From positions 4,171,001 through 4,235,000 of the forward strand of contig NZ_PZZM01000001.1 in the NCBI RefSeq assembly GCF_003046175.1: a DNA stretch of 64,000 nucleotides, in the 5' to 3' direction. Origin of the DNA: Bosea sp. 124. GTDB lineage: Bacteria > Pseudomonadota > Alphaproteobacteria > Rhizobiales > Beijerinckiaceae. The first letter of the stretch is position 1. Each line of letters begins with the position of its first letter. Below, piece by piece: positions 35,076-43,701 of this stretch. The notes beneath the pieces are model-generated. The model searched no databases and was not told the origin of the DNA. It worked only from the letters and a program-made list of their open reading frames with translations. The position numbers and the translations under genes are program-made.

Positions 35076-35843
35076 ATGAAGAATTTCTCGTCCGACGGGG
35101 TCAACCTCGCCTTCATAGATCTCGCCCCCACAGGCGACGTCAACCGGCATGAGACGATCATGCTGGTCCACGGCTTCGGCTCCAGCCACATGGTCAATTG
35201 GGTCAACACGCAGTGGACGAAGACGCTGACCCATGCCGGGTACCGGGTCGTGGCGCTGGACAATCGCGGCCATGGCCAGAGCGAGAAGCTCTACGATCCC
35301 GCCGCCTATTCCTCGCAGATCATGGCCGAGGATGTGCGGCGGCTGATGGACCATCTCGACATCCCCCGCGCCTTCGTCATGGGCTATTCGATGGGGGCTC
35401 GGATCTCGGCGCATCTGGCGCTGGCGCATCCACAGCGGCTCAAGGCGCTGCTGCTCGGTGGACTCGGTATCCATCTGGTCGAGGGTGTCGGCTTGCCGCT
35501 CGGCATTGCGGACGCGATGGAGGCGCCGTCGCTCGACGTTCTCACCGATCCGATGCAGCGCATGTTCCGCGCCTTCGCCGAGGCGACGAAGAGCGATCTC
35601 AAGGCGCTGGCGGCCTGCATCAGGGGCTCGCGCCAGACATTGAGCGTGGCGGAGGTCGGACTCATCACAGCGCCGACGCTGGTCAGCGTCGGCACGAAGG
35701 ACGATGTCGCTGGCTCCGGAGCCGAGCTGGCTGCGCTGATCCCGGATGCGGAATCCTTCGACATCGAGGGGCGCGACCATAATCTCGCGGTCGGCGACAA
35801 AAGCCACAAGCAGGCGGTGCTCGATTTCCTGTCGCGTTTGTGA
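35076..35843 (+). CDS. alpha/beta hydrolase
   Basis: A 255-residue alpha/beta hydrolase. The oxyanion motif is MLVHGFGSS, then VVALDNRGHGQSEKLYDP; the nucleophile elbow is GYSMGARIS; the acid is likely Asp in SVGTKDDVAG; the His is in EGRDHNLAVG. The length and blocks resemble cytosolic esterases or epoxide-hydrolase-like enzymes, but no substrate can be assigned. ATG 35076 is the first start in the conserved region. It stands alone, divergent from the DUF1624 gene. Confidence 0.88.
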   Translation: MKNFSSDGVNLAFIDLAPTGDVNRHETIMLVHGFGSSHMVNWVNTQWTKTLTHAGYRVVALDNRGHGQSEKLYDPAAYSSQIMAEDVRRLMDHLDIPRAFVMGYSMGARISAHLALAHPQRLKALLLGGLGIHLVEGVGLPLGIADAMEAPSLDVLTDPMQRMFRAFAEATKSDLKALAACIRGSRQTLSVAEVGLITAPTLVSVGTKDDVAGSGAELAALIPDAESFDIEGRDHNLAVGDKSHKQAVLDFLSRL

Positions 35844-36031
35844 GAATGAGCATATTGGTTAGAGCCGTGGCGCAAAATCCTGCAACGTCAATGTGTTGTC
35901 GACGGCCGTTCAAAGACTGAATCCGCCGCGCCCCACGCTGTTTCAGATCGGCCGTGCAATCACCTTTGGCGCGGATGACGCATCCGGTGCTAGTGTTTGC
36001 ACCGCCAAACGAGCTTTCCCGGAGAACAACC

Positions 36032-36880
36032 ATGTCGTCAGGGCGTTCCGTCGCAGAAGTCCGCGATCACGCGACCGGGCTCGACCGACTCGATCCTGTC
36101 TGGTCGCGGCTGCGCCGCGAGGCCGAGGCCGCAGTCGCCGCCGAGCCCTCGCTCGGCAGCCTGATCGTCGCGTCCGTGCTGAACCAGCCGAGCTTCGAGG
36201 CCGCGGTCGGTCATCGCGTCGCGGCGAGGCTTGGCCATCCGGCTGTTGCTGCCGACCTGATCGAGCAGGCTTTCGCCGAGGCGCTGGCGGCCGACGAGGC
36301 GGTGGGCCAAGGCATGCGCGCCGACGTGCTCGCGGTGCTCGACCGTGATCCGGCGTGCTACCGGGTGCTCGAGCCGGTGCTGTTCTTCAAGGGCTTTCAC
36401 GCCCTGCAATGCCACCGGCTGGCGCATTGGCTGTGGCGGCAGGAACGGCGCGATTTCGCGCTCTATCTCCAGAGTCGCTCCTCGGAGGTCTTCCAGACCG
36501 ACATCAATCCGGCCGCGCAGATCGGCAAGGGGATCTTCCTCGACCATGCCACCGGCCTCGTCGTCGGCGAGACGACGGTGATCGAGGACGATGTCTCGAT
36601 GCTGCAGGATGTGACGCTGGGCGGCACCGGCAAGCAGGGCGGCGACCGGCATCCCAAGATCCGCAAGGGTGTGCTGATCGGCGCCGGAGCCAAGATCCTC
36701 GGCAATATCGAGATCGGACAATGCGCCCGCGTTGCGGCAGGCTCGGTCGTGCTGGCGGCGGTGCCGCGCAACAAGACGGTGGCAGGCGTTCCGGCGAAGG
36801 TCGTGGGCGAGGCCGGCTGTGCCGAGCCGTCGCGTTCGATGGACCAGATTCTGGCGGGTGACACCGGCGCCAACATCTGA
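36032..36880 (+). CDS. cysE: serine O-acetyltransferase
   Basis: A 282-residue cytoplasmic enzyme making O-acetylserine, the first step in cysteine synthesis. The N-terminal helical domain (WSRLRREAEAAVAAEPSLGS) and the left-handed beta-helix with hexapeptide repeats (IGKGIFLDHATGLVVGETT, then VSMLQDVTLGGTGKQGGDRHP in part) are both typical. GVPAKVVG ends the catalytic part. ATG 36032 has CCGGAGAAC just upstream. The C-terminal tail ends with GANI; cysteine feedback inhibition in this family involves the C-terminus, so it is probably feedback-regulated. A LysR gene lies convergent downstream. Confidence 0.93.
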   Translation: MSSGRSVAEVRDHATGLDRLDPVWSRLRREAEAAVAAEPSLGSLIVASVLNQPSFEAAVGHRVAARLGHPAVAADLIEQAFAEALAADEAVGQGMRADVLAVLDRDPACYRVLEPVLFFKGFHALQCHRLAHWLWRQERRDFALYLQSRSSEVFQTDINPAAQIGKGIFLDHATGLVVGETTVIEDDVSMLQDVTLGGTGKQGGDRHPKIRKGVLIGAGAKILGNIEIGQCARVAAGSVVLAAVPRNKTVAGVPAKVVGEAGCAEPSRSMDQILAGDTGANI

Positions 36881-36893
36881 GCTGCCTGGGAGC

Positions 36894-37787
36894 CTAGGAC
36901 GCCGATGCGGCCAGCCATGCGGCGATCTCCGCCTGTCGCGGATGGACCTGTCCTGCCGGTGCCGGAATGAGCGTCAGCCGGTCGCGAAGCGGCAGGGCCA
37001 TGGGGAAGGGCGCGACGAGTCTGCCATCGGCGAGATGGCGTCCGATCAGGCTGGTGCGGCCCATCAGCACGCCTGAACTCGACAGGGCCGCGTCCAGCGC
37101 CAGGCTGTAGAGCGAAAAGCTCGGCCCGCGCGTCGCATCGACATCGGCGCCGCCGCCGGCGAAGGCGAGCCAGCGCGCCCAGTCGCCGCGCCAGACCGCG
37201 TCGTGCAACAGCGCATGGCCGGCCAGGTCCGGGAGATTCGCGATCGTCTTGGCTAGGGCGGGGGTGCAGACCGGCAGAATCGCGTCGGCTTCTGGAACCG
37301 CGATACCGTCGGTGGCGGCACCGGGCTCATGGTAGAAGATCGCGAGGTCGTGCGGTTCGCGGCGTGGATCGGGCGGCTGTTCCATCGCCGAAATCGAGAT
37401 CTGCAGGTCCGGCCAGACGTGCTGCAACTCCGCCAGCCGCGGCGACAGCCAGAGCTGCGCGATGCAGGGCAAGGCCGCGATCGTCAGCGCGCGGCTGCCA
37501 TTGCTTTCGCGCAGGCCCTGGACCGCATGCGCCAGCGTATCGAAGCCGCGCGTCACCCTCGGCAGCACGTCCCGGGCCGCATCGGTCGGGATGACACCCT
37601 GGGCGAGCCTTCGAAACAGTTTCAGGCCGAGCCAGGCCTCGAGCTGCCGGATCTGCTGGGTCACGGCGCCCGGCGTGACGCTGAGTTCGTCGGCTGCCTT
37701 GACGAAGCTTTCGAGACGCGCCGCGGCCTCGAAGGCCCGCAGCGCGTTGAGCGAGGGCAGGCGCGGGCGGGGCGGCTTGACGGGCAT
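36894..37787 (-). CDS. LysR family transcriptional regulator
   Basis: A 297-residue regulator with an N-terminal winged helix-turn-helix (SLNALRAFEAAARLESFVKA, then ELSVTPGAVTQQIRQLEAWL) and a C-terminal periplasmic-binding-like effector domain. The HTH resembles GcvA-type LysR proteins. It is divergent from the SHMT-like gene across 123 bases, making that gene its likely target. A 7-bp inverted repeat sits in the intergenic region. Confidence 0.92.
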   Translation of the reverse strand: MPVKPPRPRLPSLNALRAFEAAARLESFVKAADELSVTPGAVTQQIRQLEAWLGLKLFRRLAQGVIPTDAARDVLPRVTRGFDTLAHAVQGLRESNGSRALTIAALPCIAQLWLSPRLAELQHVWPDLQISISAMEQPPDPRREPHDLAIFYHEPGAATDGIAVPEADAILPVCTPALAKTIANLPDLAGHALLHDAVWRGDWARWLAFAGGGADVDATRGPSFSLYSLALDAALSSSGVLMGRTSLIGRHLADGRLVAPFPMALPLRDRLTLIPAPAGQVHPRQAEIAAWLAASAS

Positions 37788-37799
37788 GGCGATGCGTCC

Positions 37800-37827
37800 A
37801 GGCGGAAGGCTGAGATTTCCTCCGCCT
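37800..37827. promoter_or_regulatory. candidate LysR operator between divergent genes
   Basis: AGGCGGA (37800-37806) and TCCGCCT (37821-37827) form a perfect 7-bp inverted repeat with a 14-base spacer. A second, TTTGC-N10-GCAAA, lies nearby. Both are within the 123-base region between the LysR gene and its divergent neighbour, the usual position for an operator in this regulator family. Confidence 0.4.
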
Positions 37828-37910
37828 TGAGGCGACGATAACTCGTTTGCGCGACGCGGGGCAAATCGCTCTTATGGCTGCGGTTTCCTTCGGACCGGCA
37901 GGCGGGAGAG

Positions 37911-39239
37911 ATGGCGATGACGGCACTGGGCAGGCGCGACTGGGTTCCCGCGGCAAGCGAGGATTATGTGCTGGAGGTCGCGTCGACCGTCGCCGGCCAG
38001 TCGCTCGATGCGGTCGAGGCGCGGATCGCGGCGCTGACAGAGGAGAACCGGATCATTCACGAGCGCGACTGCTTCAACCTCAACCCCGCGACCAATGTGA
38101 TGAATCCGCGGGCCGAGGCGGCGCTGGCGTCGGGGCTCGGCGCAAGGCCGTCGCTGGGCTATCCCGGCGACAAATACGAGATGGGGCTGGAGGCGATCGA
38201 GCAGATCGAGATCATCGCCGCCGAACTCGCGGCGCAGGTGTTCGGCGCTAAATATGCCGAAATCCGCGTGCCCTCGGGCGCCATCGCCAATCTCTACGCC
38301 TTCATGGTCGCGGCGAAGCCGGGCGACTGCATCATCGCTCCGCCGCCCTCGATCGGCGGCCATGTCACGCATCATGGCGCGGGCGCAGCCGGGCTCTACG
38401 GCATCGTCACCCATCCGGCGCCGGTCGATCCGGTCAACTACACGGTCGATGTCGCCAGGCTGCGCGAGGATGCACTGCGACTGAAGCCCAAGATGATCAC
38501 CATCGGGGCGAGTCTGAACCTCTTCGCCCATCCGATCCGCGAGATCCGGGCCATCGCCGACGAGATCGGCGCGCTCGTGCTGTTCGACGCCGCCCATATG
38601 TCGGGGATGATCGCCGGGCATGGCTGGCAGCAGCCACTCGAGGAAGGCGCCCATCTGATGACGATGAGCACCTATAAAAGCCTAGGCGGGCCGCCCTCCG
38701 GGCTGATCGTCACCAACGATGCGCAGATCGCCAGGCGCCTCGACGAGATCGCCTATCCGGGGCTGACGGCGAATTTCGACGCGGCGAAGTCAGCCTCGCT
38801 GGCGATCACGCTGCTCGACTGGAAGGAGCATGGCCAAGCCTATGCGCAGATGATGGCGGCGACCGCCAAGGCGCTCGGCGAGGCGCTGGCCGAGCGGCAG
38901 GTGCCGGTCTTCGCGCGCGACCGCGGCATCACGACCTCGCATCAGTTCGCGATCGAGGCCAGCGCTTACGGCGGCGGCCAGGCGGCGGCCAAGAAGCTGC
39001 GCGCGATCAACATCCTGAGCTGCGGCATCGGCCTGCCGCTGCCGGAGGTGGCGGGCGACATCAACGGGCTGCGGCTTGGAACGCCCGAGATCGTGCGCTT
39101 CGGCATGACGCCGGCCGACATGCCGGAACTCGCCGGATACATCGCCGAGGGGCTGAGCGGTTCGCGGCCGGCCGAGGCGATCGCCCGTGACGTCACCGCC
39201 TTCCGGCACAAGTTCACGACGCTGCATTTCATGCGCTGA
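37911..39239 (+). CDS. serine hydroxymethyltransferase-like PLP enzyme
   Basis: A 442-residue PLP enzyme of the SHMT fold type, but divergent from canonical GlyA. Visible blocks are NLNPATNVMNPRAEAALASG, GYPGDKYEMGLEAIEQIE, LFDAAHMSGMIAGH and the Lys motif TMSTYKSLGGPPSG, in which Lys256 should bind PLP; canonical GlyA reads TTTTHKTLRGPRGG there. Candidate reactions include SHMT, alpha-methylserine aldolase or hydroxymethyltransferase, or a threonine-type aldolase; sequence alone does not decide. ATG 37911 has GGGAGAG directly upstream. A LysR gene is divergent, so it is probably inducible. Confidence 0.82.
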   Translation: MAMTALGRRDWVPAASEDYVLEVASTVAGQSLDAVEARIAALTEENRIIHERDCFNLNPATNVMNPRAEAALASGLGARPSLGYPGDKYEMGLEAIEQIEIIAAELAAQVFGAKYAEIRVPSGAIANLYAFMVAAKPGDCIIAPPPSIGGHVTHHGAGAAGLYGIVTHPAPVDPVNYTVDVARLREDALRLKPKMITIGASLNLFAHPIREIRAIADEIGALVLFDAAHMSGMIAGHGWQQPLEEGAHLMTMSTYKSLGGPPSGLIVTNDAQIARRLDEIAYPGLTANFDAAKSASLAITLLDWKEHGQAYAQMMAATAKALGEALAERQVPVFARDRGITTSHQFAIEASAYGGGQAAAKKLRAINILSCGIGLPLPEVAGDINGLRLGTPEIVRFGMTPADMPELAGYIAEGLSGSRPAEAIARDVTAFRHKFTTLHFMR

Positions 39240-39294
39240 CGGGCAGCCGCGCGCCGGAATAGGCCGGTGCGTGCCGGCTGGCGTGGCCTGTCGC

Positions 39295-40041
39295 TCAGGG
39301 CTGGCCAAGCCGCTGGAGGGCCATCCTCAACGGTGCATCCGAGACTTGGATGAATCCGAGATAGGGATGGTCCATGTCGATGATCAAAACGAGCGCTCCC
39401 GTGATCGACAGGGCGCAGACGAGGAAGATCATGATGACGGTGCCGTTGCGGGGCGCCAGGATTCCGAAGGAGCCGAAGAGCAGAGACAGCCAGAGGATGA
39501 GGAATGCGAGGAACGCGCCGGGAAATCCTCCGGCTTCTGTTTCCGCCCGCAGCCAGCGTGCTTCTGCGATCTGCCCGCTGAGCTGGAGCGCCCGCGACTG
39601 AAGCCAGCGCTGGGCGTCGGTTTGCGGCAACAACTTTCTCAGCGTGTCCTGAATCGGTTCGACGTCGAGCCCGTCGTCCATCACGCTTTCGCCAGCGGCG
39701 GCGGCCTGGCTCAACCGGGTCTCTATGAGCCGGCGAAGCGTGTCCCGGCTCTCTGCGGCTTCCTGCCCATAATGGGCGAGCACGCGGTCGAGCAGAAGGA
39801 TGCGCGCGGCCGTGGTCCTGAGTTCGACTCCGGCTTCGTCGAAGGACCGCTTGGCCGAGGCGATCAGCAGGCCGAGGGCCAGCGCCGACAGCGTTCCGAT
39901 GACGGCCGTGGCGAGCTTGATCGCGTCCCTGGAATCCGGGCTCAGGTGATGGTCCGGCAGGCGCGAGCGCAGCAGCATGCCGATCGAGGCGGCACCAAAG
40001 ACGCACAGGAATGCGATGCCGCCGATTGCGAAGGGGCTCAT
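39295..40041 (-). CDS. DUF4239-like membrane protein
   Basis: A 248-residue membrane protein resembling the DUF4239 (bestrophin-like) group. There are two hydrophobic segments near the N-terminus (FAIGGIAFLCVFGAASIGML, then LATAVIGTLSALALGLLIAS), a long soluble middle, and two near the C-terminus (AFLAFLILWLSLLFGSFGIL and VIMIFLVCALSITGALVLII). The middle is helical and charged (LRRLIETRLSQ). No function known. ATG 40041 begins at the first hydrophobic part; the long upstream extension to 40314 looks non-coding. Confidence 0.75.
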   Translation of the reverse strand: MSPFAIGGIAFLCVFGAASIGMLLRSRLPDHHLSPDSRDAIKLATAVIGTLSALALGLLIASAKRSFDEAGVELRTTAARILLLDRVLAHYGQEAAESRDTLRRLIETRLSQAAAAGESVMDDGLDVEPIQDTLRKLLPQTDAQRWLQSRALQLSGQIAEARWLRAETEAGGFPGAFLAFLILWLSLLFGSFGILAPRNGTVIMIFLVCALSITGALVLIIDMDHPYLGFIQVSDAPLRMALQRLGQP

Positions 40042-40291
40042 GGCCGGCACCTGCTGCTCGATACCCGGCGGGGATGTTTCGCCGGGTTCCGGCAAGAACG
40101 ATAGCGCAGCAGGCTCGCTCCTGCCGAGCGATATTTCAATGCGGGGAAGGGCCTGCGCCGGGGAAGAGGCTTTTCCCGGGGGCGATTTCCAGGTGGTGCT
40201 GCCACCACCGGGGACATGCCCGGGACCGCTTTCGCTTGCCCTCACCGGCGCGTCATGGCATCCGTCCGGCCAATTCGAAAGGACCCGTCCC

Positions 40292-40504
40292 GTGGACAAG
40301 ACAGAACTCGCCAAGCTCGAAGGTTATCTGCGACGCACCTTCGCCAACCATTCCATCAGCGTTCGCGCGCGGATGAAGAAGAACGATTCGGCCGAGGTCT
40401 ATCTGGCCGAGGAGTTCATCGGCATCATCCATGTCGACGACGAGGACGGCGACCGCTCGTTCAATTTCACCATGGCGATCCTCGACGTCGACCTGGAAGA
40501 CTGA
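40292..40504 (+). CDS. DUF3126 family small protein
   Basis: A 70-residue acidic cytoplasmic protein of the DUF3126 family. The sequence begins VDKTELAKLEGYLRRTF, has ISVRARMKKNDSAEVYLAEE, and ends in FNFTMAILDVDLED. Start is GTG 40292 with AAAGGA about 12 bases upstream. Function unknown. It is divergent from the DUF4239-like gene. Confidence 0.85.
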   Translation: MDKTELAKLEGYLRRTFANHSISVRARMKKNDSAEVYLAEEFIGIIHVDDEDGDRSFNFTMAILDVDLED

Positions 40505-40638
40505 GAGATTTCGCGAGGGCGGCCGTCTGACGCGACCGCCTGCGCCTCCGGTGCTCACGGACATCAGTCCGCTGCGCGCCGGTTCTCGCCGGCCACCCCA
40601 GCCGACTCGCCCTGGCGAAATCCCGGCGCGTAACCGTC

Positions 40639-41412
40639 TCAGCGCATCATGCCGTCGATGGTGTGGCGAACGCCGCCGAGCATCAGCTCCCAATCGGCGA
40701 TGATGGCGCGCGGGAAGCGGATGTTCACATCCATGCCGCGATGCCGGAACGTGACCCGGCAGGGCTCGTCGAGATCGGGCCTTGCATTGTCGAGAGGGCA
40801 GCGTGCGGCAAAGCCGCGCCCGTCCGGCACCGAGACATAAAGCTCGTCGCCTTCATAGGGCGAGCCCTTGCGGAAGCCGCGCACGACGAGCCCACCGGGA
40901 TTCGACCAGACCGTCGGGGTCAGGAAGCGGGCATAGACGGACAACTGGGTCTGCGGCTCGTTGACCTTGTCCTGCGGGCTCAGCGTGACGAGCAGCCGCT
41001 GGCGGTTCTGGGGCTGCGCCGGGCCGAGGCTCGGCCAGTCCAGCCGGAGCCTGACCATGCCGACCAGCCGGCTGGAGTCGTCGGCTTCCGCCCCGGTCAG
41101 ATTTTGAGGCACCATCAGCGCGATCGTGCCGATCCGGGCCGGCTGGGCGACGGGCTCGTTCTCGTCGTGGCGGGTGGTCAGATAGAGCGCCATGCCCATG
41201 GCGAGCGCGCCGGCCAGCATGATCGCACAGGCGGCTTTGAGCAGCGCCGCATCAGCGCGGGGCAGCGGCGGGGGCGGGCGTTTCAGCCGCGAGCGGACCA
41301 TGCTCGCAAGTCCCGCGGCGTGATGGGCGTGCACCCCCTGATGCGAGGGCAGGCCTTCATCGGCAGCCAAGTCCTGGGGATGGTATGCGGTCACGTCGGC
41401 GCCTTCGGTCAT
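40639..41412 (-). CDS. membrane-anchored conserved hypothetical protein
   Basis: A 257-residue protein with one hydrophobic segment (LLKAACAIMLAGALAMGMAL, about residues 57-76) after a polar, Pro-rich N-terminus, so probably a single-pass protein with a periplasmic C-terminal domain of about 170 residues. The domain has strand-like blocks (LVGMVRLRLDWPSLG, LSVYARFLTPTVWSNPGGLV, RVTFRHRGMDVNIRF). No family recognised. ATG 41412 has AGGAGC just before it. It is divergent from the next gene. Confidence 0.75.
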   Translation of the reverse strand: MTEGADVTAYHPQDLAADEGLPSHQGVHAHHAAGLASMVRSRLKRPPPPLPRADAALLKAACAIMLAGALAMGMALYLTTRHDENEPVAQPARIGTIALMVPQNLTGAEADDSSRLVGMVRLRLDWPSLGPAQPQNRQRLLVTLSPQDKVNEPQTQLSVYARFLTPTVWSNPGGLVVRGFRKGSPYEGDELYVSVPDGRGFAARCPLDNARPDLDEPCRVTFRHRGMDVNIRFPRAIIADWELMLGGVRHTIDGMMR

Positions 41413-41449
41413 GCTCCTGCTGCAATGAACCACCGCAGCGTTAACGGCC

Positions 41450-41530
41450 CGTAAACCATGCGGGTGCGTGGCGGCCCGGCGACGTTAACCATTGCTTCAG
41501 GCTTTCCTTCACACTTCGTAAACCATGCGG
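41450..41530. repeat. 14-bp direct repeat in a divergent intergenic region
   Basis: CGTAAACCATGCGG occurs at 41450-41463 and 41517-41530, 67 bases apart, within the 157 bases between two divergent genes. Related TTAACCATTG lies between them (about 41485). It may reflect paired regulator sites or chance similarity. Confidence 0.4.
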
Positions 41531-41569
41531 CAGGGTCCGGCGGTGTAGCCCCGCTGGAGCCTGACGTCG

Positions 41570-41896
41570 TTGACAATCGAACCAGCTGCGCTCGAGGCGC
41601 TTCAATCGCTGATCATCGGCTTCGCCTTTGCGGGTCTGCTCGCCAGCGCCTTCGAACTGTTCACGACGCAGCGGGCCGATTTCCGGCTGCTTCAGGCGGG
41701 TGGGCTGTTTGCGGTGGCGAGTGTTCCGGTCGTGGTCTTCAGCGCGCCCTTCCTGATCGTGCGCAACACGGTGCGGGGCCGCCGGATCGAGGGCCGGCCC
41801 TTCATGTTCGTGATGCTGGCCAGCATGATCGCCTCGGTCTGGAGCATCGCCTGCGGCCGGATCGTGCTCGATCTGCTGCACATGCTCGGCTCTTGA
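41570..41896 (+). CDS. small membrane protein, conserved hypothetical
   Basis: A 108-residue protein with three hydrophobic segments (LIIGFAFAGLLASAFELF, LFAVASVPVVVFSAPFLIV and FVMLASMIASVWSIACG). The loop NTVRGRRIEGRPF is positively charged. It resembles small conserved proteins of Hyphomicrobiales of unknown role. The start is TTG 41570 with GGAG about 14 bases upstream. Confidence 0.72.
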   Translation: MTIEPAALEALQSLIIGFAFAGLLASAFELFTTQRADFRLLQAGGLFAVASVPVVVFSAPFLIVRNTVRGRRIEGRPFMFVMLASMIASVWSIACGRIVLDLLHMLGS

Positions 41897-41960
41897 CGCC
41901 GGCTGCGCGAGGCGGTCACTCCTGTCCGGCCCGTGCGCGCGCCCCGGAAGGATGCCGACC

Positions 41961-42491
41961 ATGCCACTCTACTCGCTCGATGGACTGAAGCCCGAGACGC
42001 CGCCGGTCGGGCAATGGTGGCTGGCCCCCGATGCCCATCTGATCGGCAAGGTCCGGATCGGCACTGACGTCGGGATCTGGTTCGGCGCGGTGCTGCGCGG
42101 CGACAATGAGTGGATCGAGATCCGCGCCGGCAGCAACATCCAGGAAGGCTGCGTGCTGCACACCGACATGGGCTCGCCGCTGGTGGTCGGGGAGGGCTGC
42201 ACGATCGGCCATCGCGCCATCCTGCATGGCTGCATCATCGGCGAGAACAGCCTGGTCGGCATGGGCGCGACGGTGCTGAACGGTGCGAAGATCGGCCGCA
42301 ACAGCCTTGTCGGCGCCAATGCGCTGGTGACCGAGGGCAAGGAATTTCCCGACAATTCGCTGATCGTCGGTTCGCCGGCGCGCGCGATCCGCACGCTCGA
42401 CGAGAAGGCCGCTGCCGGTATCACGGCCTCGGCGCGGGGCTATGCCGCGCGCTGGAAGCAGTTTGCTGCCGGCATGGTCCGTCTCGACTGA
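41961..42491 (+). CDS. gamma carbonic anhydrase family protein
   Basis: A 176-residue left-handed beta-helix protein of the gamma carbonic anhydrase family. Hexapeptide repeats run from about residue 25 to 140; zinc-ligand candidates are His in GCVLHTDMG and the two His of IGHRAILHGC. It may be a true carbonic anhydrase or a CysE-like or complex I-associated paralogue. ATG 41961 was chosen over ATG 41952 because GGAAGG lies the correct distance before 41961 but abuts 41952. It is co-directional with the preceding small membrane gene. Confidence 0.9.
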   Translation: MPLYSLDGLKPETPPVGQWWLAPDAHLIGKVRIGTDVGIWFGAVLRGDNEWIEIRAGSNIQEGCVLHTDMGSPLVVGEGCTIGHRAILHGCIIGENSLVGMGATVLNGAKIGRNSLVGANALVTEGKEFPDNSLIVGSPARAIRTLDEKAAAGITASARGYAARWKQFAAGMVRLD

Positions 42492-42511
42492 AAGGCCACC
42501 CTGAAACCAGC

Positions 42512-42542
42512 GGGCCGGCCCCCCGGGGAGAGGAGCCGGCCC
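42512..42542. terminator. strong hairpin between convergent genes
   Basis: GGGCCGGC (42512-42519) and GCCGGCCC (42535-42542) make an 8-bp GC stem with a 15-base loop. It lies 20 bases past the carbonic anhydrase stop and before the convergent BTLCP gene. There is no T run, so it may act as a weak or factor-assisted terminator for either strand. Confidence 0.45.
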
Positions 42543-42677
42543 TGTGGCGAAACCCGGCCTGGGGACGGGTGGGTGGGGACGTGACCAAGTCTCGCCGTCC
42601 ATCCGGAGAGGGCAAGGCCCGCTCCCGATCTCGTTCGGCGGCCGCCTCGACGGGCGACCGCGATGTCGTCCTTCGCT

Positions 42678-43313
42678 TTAGCGGACCGAGGCGACCGTCG
42701 ATGTCTGGGCGCCGCCCAGCGAGGTCCAGCCGGTGCGCATCTGCGACTCGCGCTTGACGTAGACGTAACCGGTCTGGTTCCAGGGCAGGACGGCGTTACG
42801 CTTGTTGTCGAGGATGAAGTCGCCGCGATCGGTGCGGACCATCAGCACGGCGTGGCCGGCATTCTCCTCGTCGATCACGACCGTCATCAGCATGGCGCGG
42901 CGCGACACGCCGGTTTCGGCGAGGCGCTTGCGCTTCAGCAGCGCGAAGTCCTCGCAATCGCCCTTGCCATCCTCCGGCAGATCCCAGCGGTCGACGACAC
43001 CCCAGTGGTCCTCGTCGGTGACGGCCTCGATTTCGCGGTTGATGCGGGAGTTGAGCGCCACGATGGTCTTCCAGAGCTTCGGCGTCATCTCGACGCGCTC
43101 GGGTTCGCCGATATTGACGCGGCATTCGGCCGGGCTGCGCTTGCACAGGTCGGTCCAGGCATAGGGTGCCCGCGCATCGCCCGAGGCATCGGCCGGGGCG
43201 CTGGCGACGGGAATGCCGGCGCTGCCCTGCTGCGCCTGGGCGGCGGAGGCACCGCCGGCAGCCAGCAGAATCGCCAGTACCGGGCCCATGAAGCTGCGGT
43301 GGTTTGAAAGCAT
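42678..43313 (-). CDS. bacterial transglutaminase-like cysteine peptidase (BTLCP family)
   Basis: A 211-residue secreted protein. The N-terminal signal peptide (LAILLAAGGASAAQAQ) is followed by a transglutaminase-like cysteine peptidase fold with candidate triad Cys in GKGDCEDFALLKR, His in NAGHAVLMVRT and Asp in GDFILDNKRN. Members in other proteobacteria act in the periplasm on envelope proteins such as LapD-regulated adhesins, but this one is not adjacent to lap genes. ATG 43313 has AAAGGGG about 10 bases upstream. The 388-base upstream region is AT-rich near the gene and probably holds the promoter. Confidence 0.88.
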   Translation of the reverse strand: MLSNHRSFMGPVLAILLAAGGASAAQAQQGSAGIPVASAPADASGDARAPYAWTDLCKRSPAECRVNIGEPERVEMTPKLWKTIVALNSRINREIEAVTDEDHWGVVDRWDLPEDGKGDCEDFALLKRKRLAETGVSRRAMLMTVVIDEENAGHAVLMVRTDRGDFILDNKRNAVLPWNQTGYVYVKRESQMRTGWTSLGGAQTSTVASVR

Positions 43314-43701
43314 GTCGTCCCCTTTCTGTCCCTGGGGTGGACGATGCCGTCAGCGCATGGATTTGGTTTGAAATGGAAACGAACAATTGTATTGAATTCG
43401 CCAGACAATGCCGCGAACAAATCTTAGTATAAACCGCCGGAAAACGCGGTGGTAACAAATGGTAGCGCTGCTTTCAGGTTTCGTTAACTGTGGCTGCGCG
43501 GGCGGCCGAGCCGTTTCACTCACGCCTTGCGTGAAAGGTGCGGGCGCCGACAGCCCGGCAGCCGCCGGGCTCGGAGCGGATCGGGCTGTGGAGAGACGAT
43601 TGGTGGCGGAAGCCCGGCCGGGATCAAGCCTCAGGACGGGCGGCTTGTCGCTGCTGTCGGGGCATGAGCGGGGGCGGGGCTATAGCCCTCGCCGGGTCGG
43701 C
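43314..43701. promoter_or_regulatory. 388-base region between the BTLCP and PilZ genes
   Basis: No gene is seen. Bases 43370-43500 are AT-rich and precede the minus-strand BTLCP gene, so they likely hold its promoter. Further on, AGCCCGGC-AGCC-GCCGGGCT (43552-43571) is a perfect 8-bp hairpin and TCACGC-CTT-GCGTGA lies at about 43529-43543; on the minus strand these follow the PilZ gene and could end its transcript. Confidence 0.4.
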
